Notes under the pieces: generated by a model
Told to the model about the DNA's origin: nothing
The model's database searches: none
The model's input: only the letters and a program-made list of their open reading frames with translations
Shown: positions 32,198 through 42,840 of the stretch, piece by piece
Position numbering within the stretch: the first letter of the stretch is position 1
How the letters are laid out: each line of letters opens with the position of its first letter
Assembly (NCBI GenBank): GCA_963682055.1
Contig: OY821745.1
Coordinates: 13,213,501 to 13,277,500 of the forward strand
Reading direction: 5' to 3'
DNA length: 64,000 nt
DNA from: Primula veris
Taxonomy: Eukaryota; Streptophyta; Magnoliopsida; Ericales; Primulaceae
Made by a program: the position numbers and the translations under genes

Positions 32198-33773
32198 GTT
32201 GTGTTTGGAGGTGGGGATACTGGTAAAATTATTGAAAAATGAATCTTAAACAAACCTGGAATGACTGAGATTAATGATGTGCTTCTTGTAGATGGCTTAA
32301 AAGCAAATCTTATCAGCATTAGTCAACTGTGTGACAACAAGATGGTTGTTAAGTTTAACAAGGATAAGTGTCTTATTACTGATCTAAATGATGATTTGGT
32401 CATGACAGGAGTTAGATCAGCAAATAGCTGCTATATTTTTGAAAAATCTGAAAAAGAATTACCTCAGAATAGGTGCAATCAAGCTATTACTAACAATGTT
32501 GATATTTGGCATAAAAGGCTTGGTCATGTAAACTATAAAAACTTGGATAAACTTGTTAAAGAAGAATTGATAAGAAGTATTCCTAAACTCAGTTCTAAAA
32601 CTCTAGGTATTTGTGGTGATTGTGCAATAGGTAAATAAACAAAGAGTGTTCACAAGAGTACTAATCAAATCTACACTAAGAGAGTCCTAGAACTCCTGCA
32701 TATTGACTTAATGGGTCCTGTGCAAACTGAAAGTATTGGTGGTAAAAAGTATATTTTGGTAGTTGTAGATGATTTCTCAAGATATTATTGGATTGTATTT
32801 TTAAGGGATAAAACTAAAAACTTTGAACTCTTTAAAACCATGTGCTTGAAACTGTAACTTGAAAAAGGCTCCACCATTGGTAAAATTGTTAGGGTCAGAA
32901 GTGATCATGGTACTGAATTTGAAAACAGCAAGTTTAGCAATTTATACAACTCCTTAGGTATAAGTCATGAGTTTTCTGCACCAAAGACTCCATAACAAAA
33001 TGGTATTGTTGAAAGAAAGAATAGAACTATTCAGGAAATGGCTAGAGTCGTGCTTAATTCTAAGAAACTTGCCAAAAGATTTTGGACTGAAGTTGTTAAC
33101 ACTGCATGTCATATTGTTAATAGGGTCTATATTACTAAAGGTACTACCATGACTGCTTATGAAATATGGAAAGGTAGAAAACCTAATGTCAAGTACTTTC
33201 AAGTGTTTGGTTGTGTCTGTTACAATCTTAAAGATAAAGAACATCTTGGTAAATTTGATTCTAAGAGTGACAAAGGAGTTTTCCTTGATTATGCTCAAAA
33301 CAGTAGAGCCTTTAGGGTCTTTAATCTGAGAACAAATTGTGTCATGGAATCATATAATGTGATATTTAATGACTTAAAAGATGTTGATGAGACTACAGGT
33401 GATGATGAAGAGTCAGGAATTACAAGAAAAGAGACGGGAGAAATTCAGCAAACAGACAGTCCAATAGTGGTTGGAAGCCCAGTTGCAACTGAGGTTGAAA
33501 CCGAGATTGAAACCCAGACTACAACAGATTCTGAAGAAGAAGAAGAAAGATCTCCAATTCAAACTACAAGCAAACCTCACTATGTAAGGACTCAGAAAAA
33601 TCACTCTCTTGACAATGTCATAGGAGAAGTCACATCAGGTATGAAAACCAGAGGTAAAAGGAATGATGTTGTTCACTTTGCTTGTTATACTTCACAGTTA
33701 GAACCTAAGAATATAAAAGAAGCATTGGAAAATAGTGAGTGGATTTTGGCAATGAAGAAAAATGATTCAAGCC

Positions 33774-36505
33774 CTAATTGGCCCCGTCCTCATCCCCCTC
33801 CTCGTCCGAAAGGGTCCGGGGGGACCAAGGAACAACAGCTGGGATAGGAGCCTCGGGGGCAGGAACAATAATGTTCTCTATCCGCCACACTGAATGCTCA
33901 GGCCCTGCCCGCATGAAGGAGGCCGCCTCAGTCCAGCCCTCAACGTAGAAGGAATTCAAATCCTTATGCGTTTCGAGGGCCACGGCTGTCTTCACCTCAG
34001 CCTTGGCAAATTGAACGGCGACCCTCACCCTCTCAGCCACGGCCACCTCCTCCTTTCGTCCTGCATCCTTCAAGTCTGCGACTTCGGCCAGCAGCGAGGC
34101 CAGATCTCCCTCAGCTTCGGCTCTTGCCTGCGAGGCTTCGACCCTTCAAGCTTTAATAGAAGCATTGAGGCCCTCGGCTCGATCCGCCCTCACATGGGCC
34201 TCCTTCGCCTGCTTGGCGATGCTCTCAGCCTTCGCGGCCCACGACCTCGCCAGCTGGGCTTTATGATACACGCATTGATTCATCATCAGGAAGCCCTACA
34301 AGAAGAAAACCAACGCTTAGCCAAAATTAAGTGAATTAAACGAAAACACAAAAATCACACAAGGGAAACAGCAATGTACCTGATGGATCATGGCCATGGA
34401 AGACGCCATAGAAGACGCGAGGTCATGACCTCGGTGGTCTACCTCATTGGTTTGTTGTTGGAGCGCAGCAAGGGCAAGCATCCCGGCGGAGGGATGAGCC
34501 TCCATAATGCTCTTTACCCCGGTGGTTGCCTTCACCTCCTCAGGGGTTTGGAAGGGCATCATGTGCATCCCGGGGGTCGGAGGAGCGGAGCTTGTGCCTC
34601 GGTTCGAGGCATCTCCGCTCGGCAATGGACCCTCCATTGGGGGGGGGGGAGGGGGGTACCGGACGCCGCGTGCTCTTCCACGACCACCACAGGCTAGTCC
34701 GCGGCAACGACGCTCTTCCTCGGCCCGAATCCCATTTGATCAACCCCTACCATGATCACAACACCGGCTGAGGCGCTCCCCCCGGTTTGGGCTTTCTTAG
34801 CCTCTCGAAGGGCCTTCACCTCCTTCAGCTTCCTCTTCCTCCCCTCCTCGGCCTGAGCTTTGCGGGCGATCTAGTCCTGCCTCGTTTTCTCCGCCAACAC
34901 CTTCAAGGCCTCGGCTTCGGCATCAGCCTCGGCGGGAGACGTCCTCACCGCCTCGACGATCACATCCTCCTCACCCGCCCTGGTGCCTTCCTCGCCCTCC
35001 TCAGCATCCCCTTCCTCCTCCTCCCCCTCCTCGTCGGAGCAAAACACTTACATAAACAAACCCCACAGAAACAGGAGTTAGAAACATTAAGCAAATTTTG
35101 GCTAACTACAAAATTCAAGTCAAAGCAGAATGAAGGATAGCTTACCCTCGTTCGCGAAGCGCCCAGGTTTGTCTCGGTAGGGGCCACCTCAGGCGAGCTA
35201 TCCTCTAAGTGGAAAGAGCCCCCGTCACAGGCTCCATAGAGCGCAGGGGAAGAACCTCAGGCAGCGGATTCCCCCACTGGTCAATATAGACCCTGGTCCC
35301 CCCGGGGCCCTTTCGATAAGGGACCGTGGTACCATCCGGTTGAGACTCGTAGTAGACCCCAACCGTTTCAGCATCGGGGAAGTCCCACCTTATCACGGGC
35401 TTCGCCTTGTGACTCGGCTTTGCCGTCTTCTCCACAGGCCTCTCTATGGCCTCGGTATCTTTGGGCACCTTAGGTGGGAGAGTGGACTCCAAGCCCTTCT
35501 CCTTCTCCCACCTATCCCGGGAATATCCCACGGGGCGAAAGTCCTCCGGGGCCAGAGGAAGTCGTTCCCCTTGCAAAAGGTGGGGGAACCGCACGTCAGC
35601 AGCCGCTCCGCATCGCATGCACCCGTATTGGTTCCGTTCGGGCCCCACCAGTTGAGGGCCACTTCCATTGATCTGACGTTCGCCTCACCTAGTCCCCAGA
35701 GCATGAGGTTCACCGTGGCCTTGTGCTCATTAGTACTAAGCACCTTCCCCGGCCTGGTTGGGAGCGTGAGATCATCTCGGAGCAGCCAGTTGCCCTCCAC
35801 AACTATCACATCTTGTGTACAATTCCGATTTGAGTCGGAGTTACTGGTGATCAACTGATTGTAAGCCCGGCATCGCAGGTACGGCTGCCTACTCTTGGCC
35901 TGAGAGCCGAGCCCGCTCTGTAAAAACTCATAGCATGTAAGCAGCTCCCTCAACCCCAGAGGCTCCGGTAGGGCCAGGCCCAATAAGACATTTAGAGCCT
36001 CCATCCCGGCACATACCCGGTGTGCCTGCAGAGGCCATTGGCAAGGAAGGGTCTGCGTCCACGCGCATAGCTCAACCAATAGCTCCGGGATGGGGAGGTG
36101 GGTGCCCCCGTATAATAGAGTGGAGAGCGAGAACGTCACCATGCTCTTGGGATCCGACACGATCCCATTCACTTCGTCCGCACTCCGACATTTCCGGAGG
36201 CGAAACTCCTCGCCAATCCCGCACAGGAGTTGGAACTCACCTAGATCGGCCCCGTGCAGCCTCACCATAATGTTGTGATCGTTCACGTCCAAGGTCATGG
36301 ACGAATCAATCACCATAGCCTGAAAAGGCAGGGCGTTTGCATTCACGGCCAGACGCCGCGGTCTAGGGGAAACCATCGGGCCTTTGCCAGCTCCATGAAT
36401 GATAACCATGGTTGGAAATTTGCTAAGTGTGGAAAAGGAGTAAGAAAATTTTGGTTGCTGCAAAAGTCTAGAGAGAGAAAGAGAAAATGTAAATAAATTT
36501 TTCAC
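33774..36505 (-). pseudogene. GC-rich spliced transposon gene ('putative gypsy-type transposon' family)
   Basis: Read on the minus strand. The first frame (36505-35444; the likely start is the ATG at 36405, MVIIHGAGKGPMV) contains RSADEVNGIVSDPKSMVTF, then LPIPELLVELCAWTQTLPCQ and LGLRELLTCYEFLQSG, the layout of the plant 'putative gypsy type transposon' domain of some Ty3/gypsy elements. It continues frame-shifted at 35648-35205. Then come two good introns (about 35155-35050 and 34382-34294), an acidic/Lys-rich part and a coiled-coil Ala/Glu-rich part, ending DEEGDEDGAN at 33777. Stops interrupt the later exons. GC content is well above all neighbours. It abuts the truncated copia at 33770. 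No pol genes are seen. Confidence 0.6.
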
Positions 36506-37570
36506 TGGGGGTATTTATAGACCCCCACCCAGAAGGTGAAACGACGCTACGATCTACTGCACAAACTCCCATATGTAACCGCAGCCGCGCAATAAAGCAG
36601 CTCCACGTGTACAGTGAGCAGATGCCAACCGCCACGTGTCACTCAGCAGTTATTGACATAAATGGCATTAATGACATTGAAATGATAAAGGCGGCGCCCC
36701 ATAAAAGCTTGACAGGCGTGCTCCACGTGTAAGAAATCTGTTCCGATTAAACACGTGTCACGAGACGGCTCGCGCCAAGGCGTTCCCGTACCTTCGAGAG
36801 AACGAAAATGACCGGAGCCCCCGTAAAGAAGGAGGTCCCTAGCTGGCCTCATCCATAACGATGACTCCGGACAGGGAACTGTTGGCGAGGGAATGTCTGT
36901 ATCCCCTTGACCGGGGCCTCATCACCACCAAAATAGTTTGTCCGGGCCTATAACGTGCTACCCCGAACCTTAACAGGCCGAACCGTGTCTATGCCGGCCT
37001 AGAGAAGCGATCGAGTATGCTTTTTCAATTAATGTTGCTGCTCCCTTGAGGGGCCCCTCGGTGTGTCATCGACGTGGTCCCGTCACAGGCCACCAACTGT
37101 GAGTTCTGTTCAAGGACTGTACCCTTGTGAGAGTCTTAAATAGCTCTGACGCCGTTAGATTATTATCTAACGGTACAGTGATTCAAGGGCTGATATGTCT
37201 TGAATGATACTATAAATACCCCACCAACACCACATTAAAAAAAAAAAAAAAAAAAGAGGAGAGATAAAACTTAAAGAACCCGGCCTACATAACCATACCC
37301 CGTCAAAGTTGATTTCACGCCACGTAACCGGCCCGATCCACCTCTCCCTTTAGCTACATATTTATACTGAGCTTTATATACCACGTCCACCGTACTGACT
37401 TGACCGTCGGAGAGAAAAATTCTGGGATCAACCCGGGCCCCCTGTTTGTTGCTTGTGCTGGTACGACAGGAATCCGTTGCCGAAGCATACCGCATCTTCG
37501 CCGGACCTATTAATAACCTCGGAGCCGACGTGAGTTATAAAATAAGCCGAGCCTAGAAAGAAAAAATAGA
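36506..37570 (-). other. Promoter/LTR-like region of the GC-rich transposon gene
   Basis: On the minus strand a TATA box (TCTATAAATACCCCC, about 36519) stands about 115 bp before the ATG at 36405. Further upstream at about 37100 the minus strand reads CAGTTGGTGGCCTGTGACGG, which resembles a gypsy-type primer site following an LTR end, so 37100-37570 may be LTR. An 18-A run lies at 37238-37255 and a second TATA-like site at 37212. LTR limits and target duplication were not found. Confidence 0.35.
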
Positions 37571-37878
37571 CTCGCCAATATGTTTGAGCTTCAACATTTC
37601 AAATAAGCAAGAGTTTTATTTTAAGAAATGTATAAATAGAGTTAACCAAGGTTGTTGTAGTTCTAACAAGTTCCGTTATCTTGACTTGCGACCCGATTTC
37701 CATAACCTTCATGAAAATATACCCTTAAAGGAACTTCCAGAATTAACCAACATATTTGTCACTTAAAGTGTATATAGATTCTTGTTTTTATGATGTAATA
37801 TCATTATCCTCTATCTTAATATTTCTAGGTGCCGATCTGACTGAATGTTTTTTATTGTGTTTCTGAACAGGCAAATAC
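37571..37878 (+). other. Upstream region of the F-box pseudogene
   Basis: Includes a 60-codon frame (37584-37766) with no recognised match. The sequence TTTCTGAACAG ending at 37871 resembles a splice acceptor a few bases before the F-box start, so part of this may be an old leader exon and intron. Confidence 0.3.
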
Positions 37879-38214
37879 ATGAAGATAAATAAAACAACTG
37901 CAACGCAATCATCAGTCTCACAATTTTACGGCAGATGTATAAATAATAATGCCGTATTGAAGAAGTCCCGTAAATCCATGAAGAAAAGTTTATCTCACCT
38001 ACCCGAAGAACTTGTTATTGAGGTACTATCAAGATTACGGCCTCTTAAAAGCCTTGCTCATTTAAGTGCGTTTCGAATCAATGGAACTATTTGATCTCGC
38101 ACGTTGTCTCTGTGACAAATGCGCCTAAACTTATGATTTCCACGAGTTCTTATAACGAAACAATGTTCCGTTTACTTGACAACGAAACACGATTGGAAAG
38201 ATTGTGTATCCCAA

Positions 38215-38542
38215 TGATGAAACCCGGAGATTTCGTAGAAATATAGGGGAGAAAGAAAGATCAACCTCATGCTAAAACGCATAATCAACCAAAACATAAC
38301 AGAAAAGAAAGATAAATAAGCACTCGGGGCTTTTCTATAAACTCACGAGTCAATAACATAATAATAATGCAGTAGCCTTTTTGTGGGTATTAATAATACT
38401 CACAACTAATAAAATAACGAATTAACTAATAAAATAACGAATTGGTTCTCAAATTAGAATAAAATAACAATTAAGCCACTTTTAAAAGTAAAGTAGCAAA
38501 CAATAAATAGGTCCGAATAGGTCCAAATACACGTGATCATCA
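38215..38542 (-). repeat. 3' LTR of the element in the F-box gene
   Basis: 328 bp; differs from 40794-41105 by scattered substitutions and an extra 17-bp duplication (ACTAATAAAATAACGAA twice, about 38408-38442), so the element is not very recent. Confidence 0.88.
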
Positions 38543-38583
38543 TTCTTTCCCGCTTAAGAACGAATTTTTCCTCAAGTTTGTAG

Positions 38584-39710
38584 TCATGAGATCAAATGAA
38601 CAAAACATCGCATTTCCAGCTTTCCACAATTTGGCTGCAAACCAACCAGACTCCTCCAGCCTTGAACATATTTTTGACCCCGATCAAAAGGAAACCGACC
38701 CAAAGTCTTCCACCGTGTTAATCGCCGTATTCGAATCTTCGGCATTCTGCCAAACCAACAATCCCAAAATAAGATCACAAAACCACATTCCCACATAAAC
38801 CGAAGAATTTGAGCGACCCAAACATATTTTAGAAATTCACCATAAATAGTATAAACGCCCGCACCAAAATAAACTCGTATACCCGACTTTTCATTCGATC
38901 CATGAAAATGGTCATTCCAAAACGGATCAATATATCTACTAGATGGATTACCGATAACATTATATACCCATATAATATCATCAACGAAAAACAGTATAAA
39001 AGCATAAGTCAAATCATTAAAATCGTATGGACGGAAAAAATGAGTCATTTTCGGAAAAACATAACTCATTAACGGTGCATCAAAAAATAGTGAATCCAGT
39101 ATCGAAACCTCCCTAACAGTAACAGTATTAGGTGTTTCTTCATAAAATTTCATATAATTCGGACTACTTTTAAGCAGCGCCAAGACCTTTTTCTCCATGC
39201 CATAAAATCTGCCCAGGTCATGTTTGGACAGCCCAATTCACCAAAATTTTAAAATTCATAAATAAATACCTGGTTATCCAAATCATGCGAATTTAGCGTG
39301 AATACGTCCGTACACGAGTACCCTACCTTCCCACCAAATTTGGACTGAATCACATACCAATTACTAACCCAAACAATTGGCTTTCTAAACAACGGTGTAT
39401 CTGTTATAATATAAAAAACTGCTCGCAGCCCAAAGTTCAACAATTTATAGCTTGGTCGATATTTATCCAAATGTAGAGATTTTGGTGTCAAAACAACCGT
39501 ACACAAATTTTCTACTAACGCACAAAATTTCAACCAAATCGTAAGTCGTTTTCTATAGAGAATGATTATTTTTCCAAACTGTGTCGTAACAGTTTTCGCA
39601 TGAAAAAAACTGAACCGAATTGTTGATTTTATAAAATCGTATTTCATCGACGGTATACTCAAACACCGCAATTCTTGTTTCAAAATATCACTAAGTATCA
39701 CAACTATCAT
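38584..39710 (-). CDS. Two unrecognised open frames in the LTR element
   Basis: Frames 39710-39249 (153 residues) and 39198-38584 (204 residues) follow each other on the minus strand, the sense strand of the element. They are rich in Phe, Ile, Tyr and Trp and have no motif I know. The second has a Gly/Tyr-rich middle (IRVYFGAGVYTIYGEFLKYV) and an Arg-rich end. They may be degenerate or captured coding sequence. They match no part of gag-pol that I recognise. Confidence 0.35.
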
Positions 39711-40055
39711 TACACGATTTTTTAGTAATTAGGATTTCTCATGTAATATGACAATATCATATAGCATACTCCATGATTCATTCAATTTTCAAACATCAAA
39801 TCTGCAAGTAACATTAGATGATCACACCAACTAGATAAACGTAACGATGGCAGCGAAAAAGAAGTAATTCGTATAAATAAGATTTATTATTTATCTCGGG
39901 AATTTTATTAAACACATTCAATCTTCCCATACTCTTCCAATCGCAATTAAACTCATCAATATTTTTTTCTCCTCCTAGGTTTTCGCCAAACCAAACAGTC
40001 GAAGTGTTTTCACGAAATCCACCAAATACCAATTTTATCGTTCTATTCTTTTAGT

Positions 40056-40710
40056 CTATACGAAAAAGTTTATTATAAATATTTTTATCTTTACTCTTTC
40101 GCTATATAATTCAATCGCAAACATGTCAACAAAATTACTACACGCCTTATCACCGGATATAATAGGTAAATATTCATCAACGTAATTTTTATTTGAGCAT
40201 TCAATAAAATTACCCTCATCACACTCGGTCTCGAGAACCAACTCGTCGTCGTCTTCATCTTCATCATCACTTGGGCTATTCACGTACTCGGTAATAAGCT
40301 CTTTCACTTCGTTGCTCCTATGTATTAAATTCACACCAAAATGGCTACCCAATTTTTTTTAAAATATCTAGTAAAGTATCTTTATTCCAATCGATATCGT
40401 CCAATATAATGTCAAGGGCAACCTAAATATTTTATTTTGTTGGTTCCATAACGGGTTCGATAAGATTAATTTCGTCACACTCAAATATCTCCAACCCGAT
40501 ATGCAAAGGTTCAATTATCGGAAACTCCAAAACCCCATACCCATCCAACCGAAGAGCCCCACCCGCGGTCGGATCTCGTGCTTTTACCACGATACCCCTC
40601 ATTCGACACAACAACTCCAATTGAGATTTAATTTCACTAACACCTTCTTCTAGTGCCCTAACACCCGCTTTCATCATATCCATCTCTAACAATAATTGTT
40701 TTTGATCCAT
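40056..40710 (-). CDS. Gag-like start of the LTR element (two frames)
   Basis: Frame 40710-40432 (92 residues) starts MDQKQLLLEMDMM just after the primer site and is predicted to be helical and coiled-coil (MMKAGVRALEEGVSEIKSQL), as at the start of many plant gag proteins. Frame 40352-40056 is very acidic (SPSDDEDEDDDEL). A stop separates them. No zinc knuckle is seen. The gag role is inferred from position only. Confidence 0.35.
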
Positions 40711-40793
40711 GCGATAATAGTAATAGAAAAAAATTGGAAAAAAGATGAACTAGGGTTCCCACGAGTTGTAGTAAGGACCTTCTCTGATACCAA

Positions 40794-41105
40794 TGATGAA
40801 ACCCGAAGGTTTCGTAGAAATATAGGGGAGAAAAAAAGATCAATCTCATGCCAAAACGCACAATCAATCAAAAGAGAAGAGAAAATAAAATAAAAATAAA
40901 TAAGCCCTCAGACCTTTTCTATAAAATCACAAGTCAATAACATAATAATAATGCAGTAGGATTTTGTGGGTATTAATAATACCCACAACTAGTAAAATAA
41001 CGAATTGGTACTCAAACTATAATAAAATAACAATTAAGCAACTTTCAAAAATGAAGTGGCAAATAATAAATAAGTCTGAATAGGTCCAAATACGCGTGGT
41101 CATCA
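40794..41105 (-). repeat. 5' LTR of the element in the F-box gene
   Basis: 312 bp, partner of 38215-38542. It is followed on the minus strand after one base by the Met-tRNA primer site. Confidence 0.88.
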
Positions 41106-42004
41106 CCCAGTTAGGAGACACGTATCAGAAGATCAACAGTTTACAGTTCATTCTTCTTGCCACGGGTTGCTACTTATTCAAATTGATGAGGATTTATTTG
41201 TGTGGAACCCACTAACGAATTTCTTTAAAAGGCTGCTTAAAATTTCTTATGATGAGTATAACCATGAATTTGATAACTCTTTTGTGATCGACCTATGTTT
41301 TTGTTCTGCCAATAACCAATACAAGGTAGTGATGATAATGAAGAAATTTTGTTATACATCTGAGAGAAAAAATGTCCACATTGCCACTTTAGGGGAAAGT
41401 AGCTGGGAAAAGATTGATGTAAACTTAGACATGTTATCAAAAAAAAAAAACTAAAGACTTTTTTCAAAAAGAAACTTGGACAACAACATGTTCCAGGGCC
41501 GTTTTTCAAAGGATATAGGCATTGGAGCAACAGATATCATTCGCCCACTTTTAGTGAAACGATCCCTCCACGGGAGGATACATTCTACTTTGATCCGAGC
41601 ATAAATAAGTCCATTAACTTAGCAAAGCCACAAGCCCAGGAGGGCAAGACAGGCCCTTTTCTTTCTTTAAGAGTTTTGGACGAGTGCCTTTGTGTTACTT
41701 GTCGGGACGACTTGGCAAATGGTAAAGGCAACATAGAGTTACTAATGAAGAATGATGAAGGCATACAGAAATGGAAATTCGTGGGAAGTTATGTTTATTT
41801 TCGAAAGACTACATGGAATGTGTAGCTACCACAGGATGGAACCTTTATTTATAACAGAAGAAGGCGAATTAAGGATGAGAATTAACAATTCCAGAGGCTC
41901 AAGTGTAAAGACTTATGATTCACAAGGTAATTTTATTAGGGGTATCAAAACTTTCCGTGATATTGACGACATCATTCTATACGAGGAAAGTTGGATTTCC
42001 CCAG

Positions 42005-42840
42005 AACAAAAAGGGAGTGAAAGGAAGACGGGAACAGTAAAGTGGTTCAAAGACAAGAAAGGTGGTGGAGGCTATCTGATAGAACATAAAAATCAAACCC
42101 GAATATATCTATTCGGGTACAAACCGACTCATGCATTATCAACGGGTATCCAACGCAATTATAATAGGACCCGGGGTATAATGGTCTTCTCGCTACTTAA
42201 AAATAAGAGTAATTATCCATTAACATCCAAGACCAGTTAATAGAAGCCCAACAGTTAAAAAACTCATAAGTTGACAGATGAGAGTGACACTTGTCAACAT
42301 CCTGTGGCGCACGAACCCCTATAAATAGTCAAGTATCAGTACTGGAAAAAGGATCTGACTTCTCAGCACAAAAGAAACTACAAGATAGACTTTTCAGAGT
42401 TTATCTCACTAGAAAGTATACCGAAAGAAGTCAAAGTCAAAGACCGAGCACCAAGACTAAGTTAAAAACCGTTGTTGAGATCAAGTTACTAGACCGAGCA
42501 TAAGTATAATAAAAAACTGTAATTCCGATCAAAGATATTGACCGATCAATAAAGAAAGAACACTATCTCGTCCAATTTTTTTCCCATCATTAATATATAT
42601 CATTATTGTTGAGAAGTCTAACTTACCCGATCAAAGTTAATGTTTTATCACTATCACAATGGTCGTGGAAGGTCCATTTCAGTGGTGTGGAGTGTTATAA
42701 GTGTATGGAGGTAGGGCATTTGGCTAGGGAATGCAGTGGAGGTGGAAAATACGGTGGTAGCCGCCGTGGCGTTGAGTGCTATGGTTGCTGAGAGGAAGGG
42801 CACTTTGCTAGGGATTGCCATAATCAACAGCTATTTTTCA
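42005..42840 (+). pseudogene. Cold-shock-domain / zinc-knuckle protein fragment fused to the F-box gene
   Basis: Right after the F-box end, the same frame reads ERKTGTVKWFKDKKGG (42018-42070), the start of a plant cold-shock domain. After a solo LTR the text resumes Gly-rich and gives two CCHC zinc knuckles, CYKCMEVGHLAREC (about 42692-42733) and CYGC-stop-EEGHFARDC (42778-42820), separated by GGGKYGGSRRG. This order, cold-shock domain, Gly-rich stretch and CCHC knuckles, is that of plant GRP2/CSP RNA chaperones. Most of the cold-shock domain (after the first beta strands) is missing, and TGA stands for the second knuckle's glycine/tryptophan codon. Introns are not seen, so it may have come from a retroposed copy. 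Confidence 0.8.
42077..42650. mobile_element. Solo LTR (574 bp) within the cold-shock fragment
   Basis: Left end TGATAGAACATAAA and inverted right end TGATAAAACATTAA form matching LTR termini (TG...CA). A perfect 5-bp target duplication CTATC flanks it (42072-42076 and 42651-42655). A TATA box CCTATAAATAG lies at about 42309. Removing it joins GGGGY to the Gly-rich stretch before the zinc knuckles. Small frames inside (for example 42291-42503) are not genes. Confidence 0.85.

Larger units (their letters stand above)
29136..33770 (+). pseudogene. Ty1/copia gag-protease-integrase, truncated before reverse transcriptase
   Basis: Gag starts at 29136 (PPLLEGEVNYGVWKIRM) and is cut by TGA at 29458 and a frameshift near 29500, then runs open 29546-31009. 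A zinc knuckle CRECRGFGHIQAEC lies near 30045 and a second Cys-His cluster CNFCKRPGHLENRC near 30700. The protease site WYFDSGCSKHMTG is at 30900, where a solo LTR interrupts. After 32200 come the protease end, the integrase zinc region (WHKRLGHVNYKNL), the DDE core (HIDLMGPVQ, VVVDDFSRYYW, SDHGTEFEN, QNGIVERKNRT) and the KPNVKYFQVFGC tail. In-frame stops lie at 32240, 32636 and two later points. The sequence ends in ILAMKK at about 33765, just where RT should begin. RT, RNase H and the 3' LTR are absent. Dead copy. Confidence 0.92.
38215..41105 (-). mobile_element. Non-autonomous LTR retrotransposon (2891 bp) inside the F-box gene
   Basis: Direct repeats at 38215-38542 and 40794-41105 read TGATGAAACCC...TCATCA on the plus strand. 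On the minus strand the primer site TGGTATCAGAG follows the 5' LTR (plus 40781-40792), and a purine-rich tract AAGCGGGAAAG lies next to the 3' LTR (about 38545-38555), so transcription is on the minus strand. The flanks are CCCAA (38210-38214) and CCCAG (41106-41110), 4 of 5 identical. Removing it rejoins the F-box text at ...CIP. The interior is only 2.25 kb and has no recognisable protease, integrase or RT. Confidence 0.9.
37879..42010 (+). pseudogene. F-box protein with F-box-associated domain, broken
   Basis: The N-terminal F-box (SHLPEELVIEVLSRLRPLKS, near 37995) is followed by a one-base deletion near 38064 that shifts the frame; the shifted frame continues SNQWNYLISHVV as expected. At 38214 an LTR retrotransposon interrupts. 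The gene resumes at 41106 with INSLQFILLATG, LFVWNPLTNFFKRL, SANNQYKVVMI, TFYFDPSINKSINL, LSLRVLDECLCV, and SYHRMEPLFITEEG, the F-box-associated beta-propeller-like region. It ends near DIDDIILYEESWISP (42000). More frameshifts occur at an A-run (41441) and near 41750. F-box proteins pick targets for SCF ubiquitin ligases. This copy cannot make a full protein. It runs in frame into a cold-shock-domain fragment. Confidence 0.88.

Noticed and set aside
34317..34771. Several overlapping plus-strand frames in the GC-rich block
   Set aside because: High GC gives long chance frames; the minus strand carries the spliced gene with domain and splice signals.
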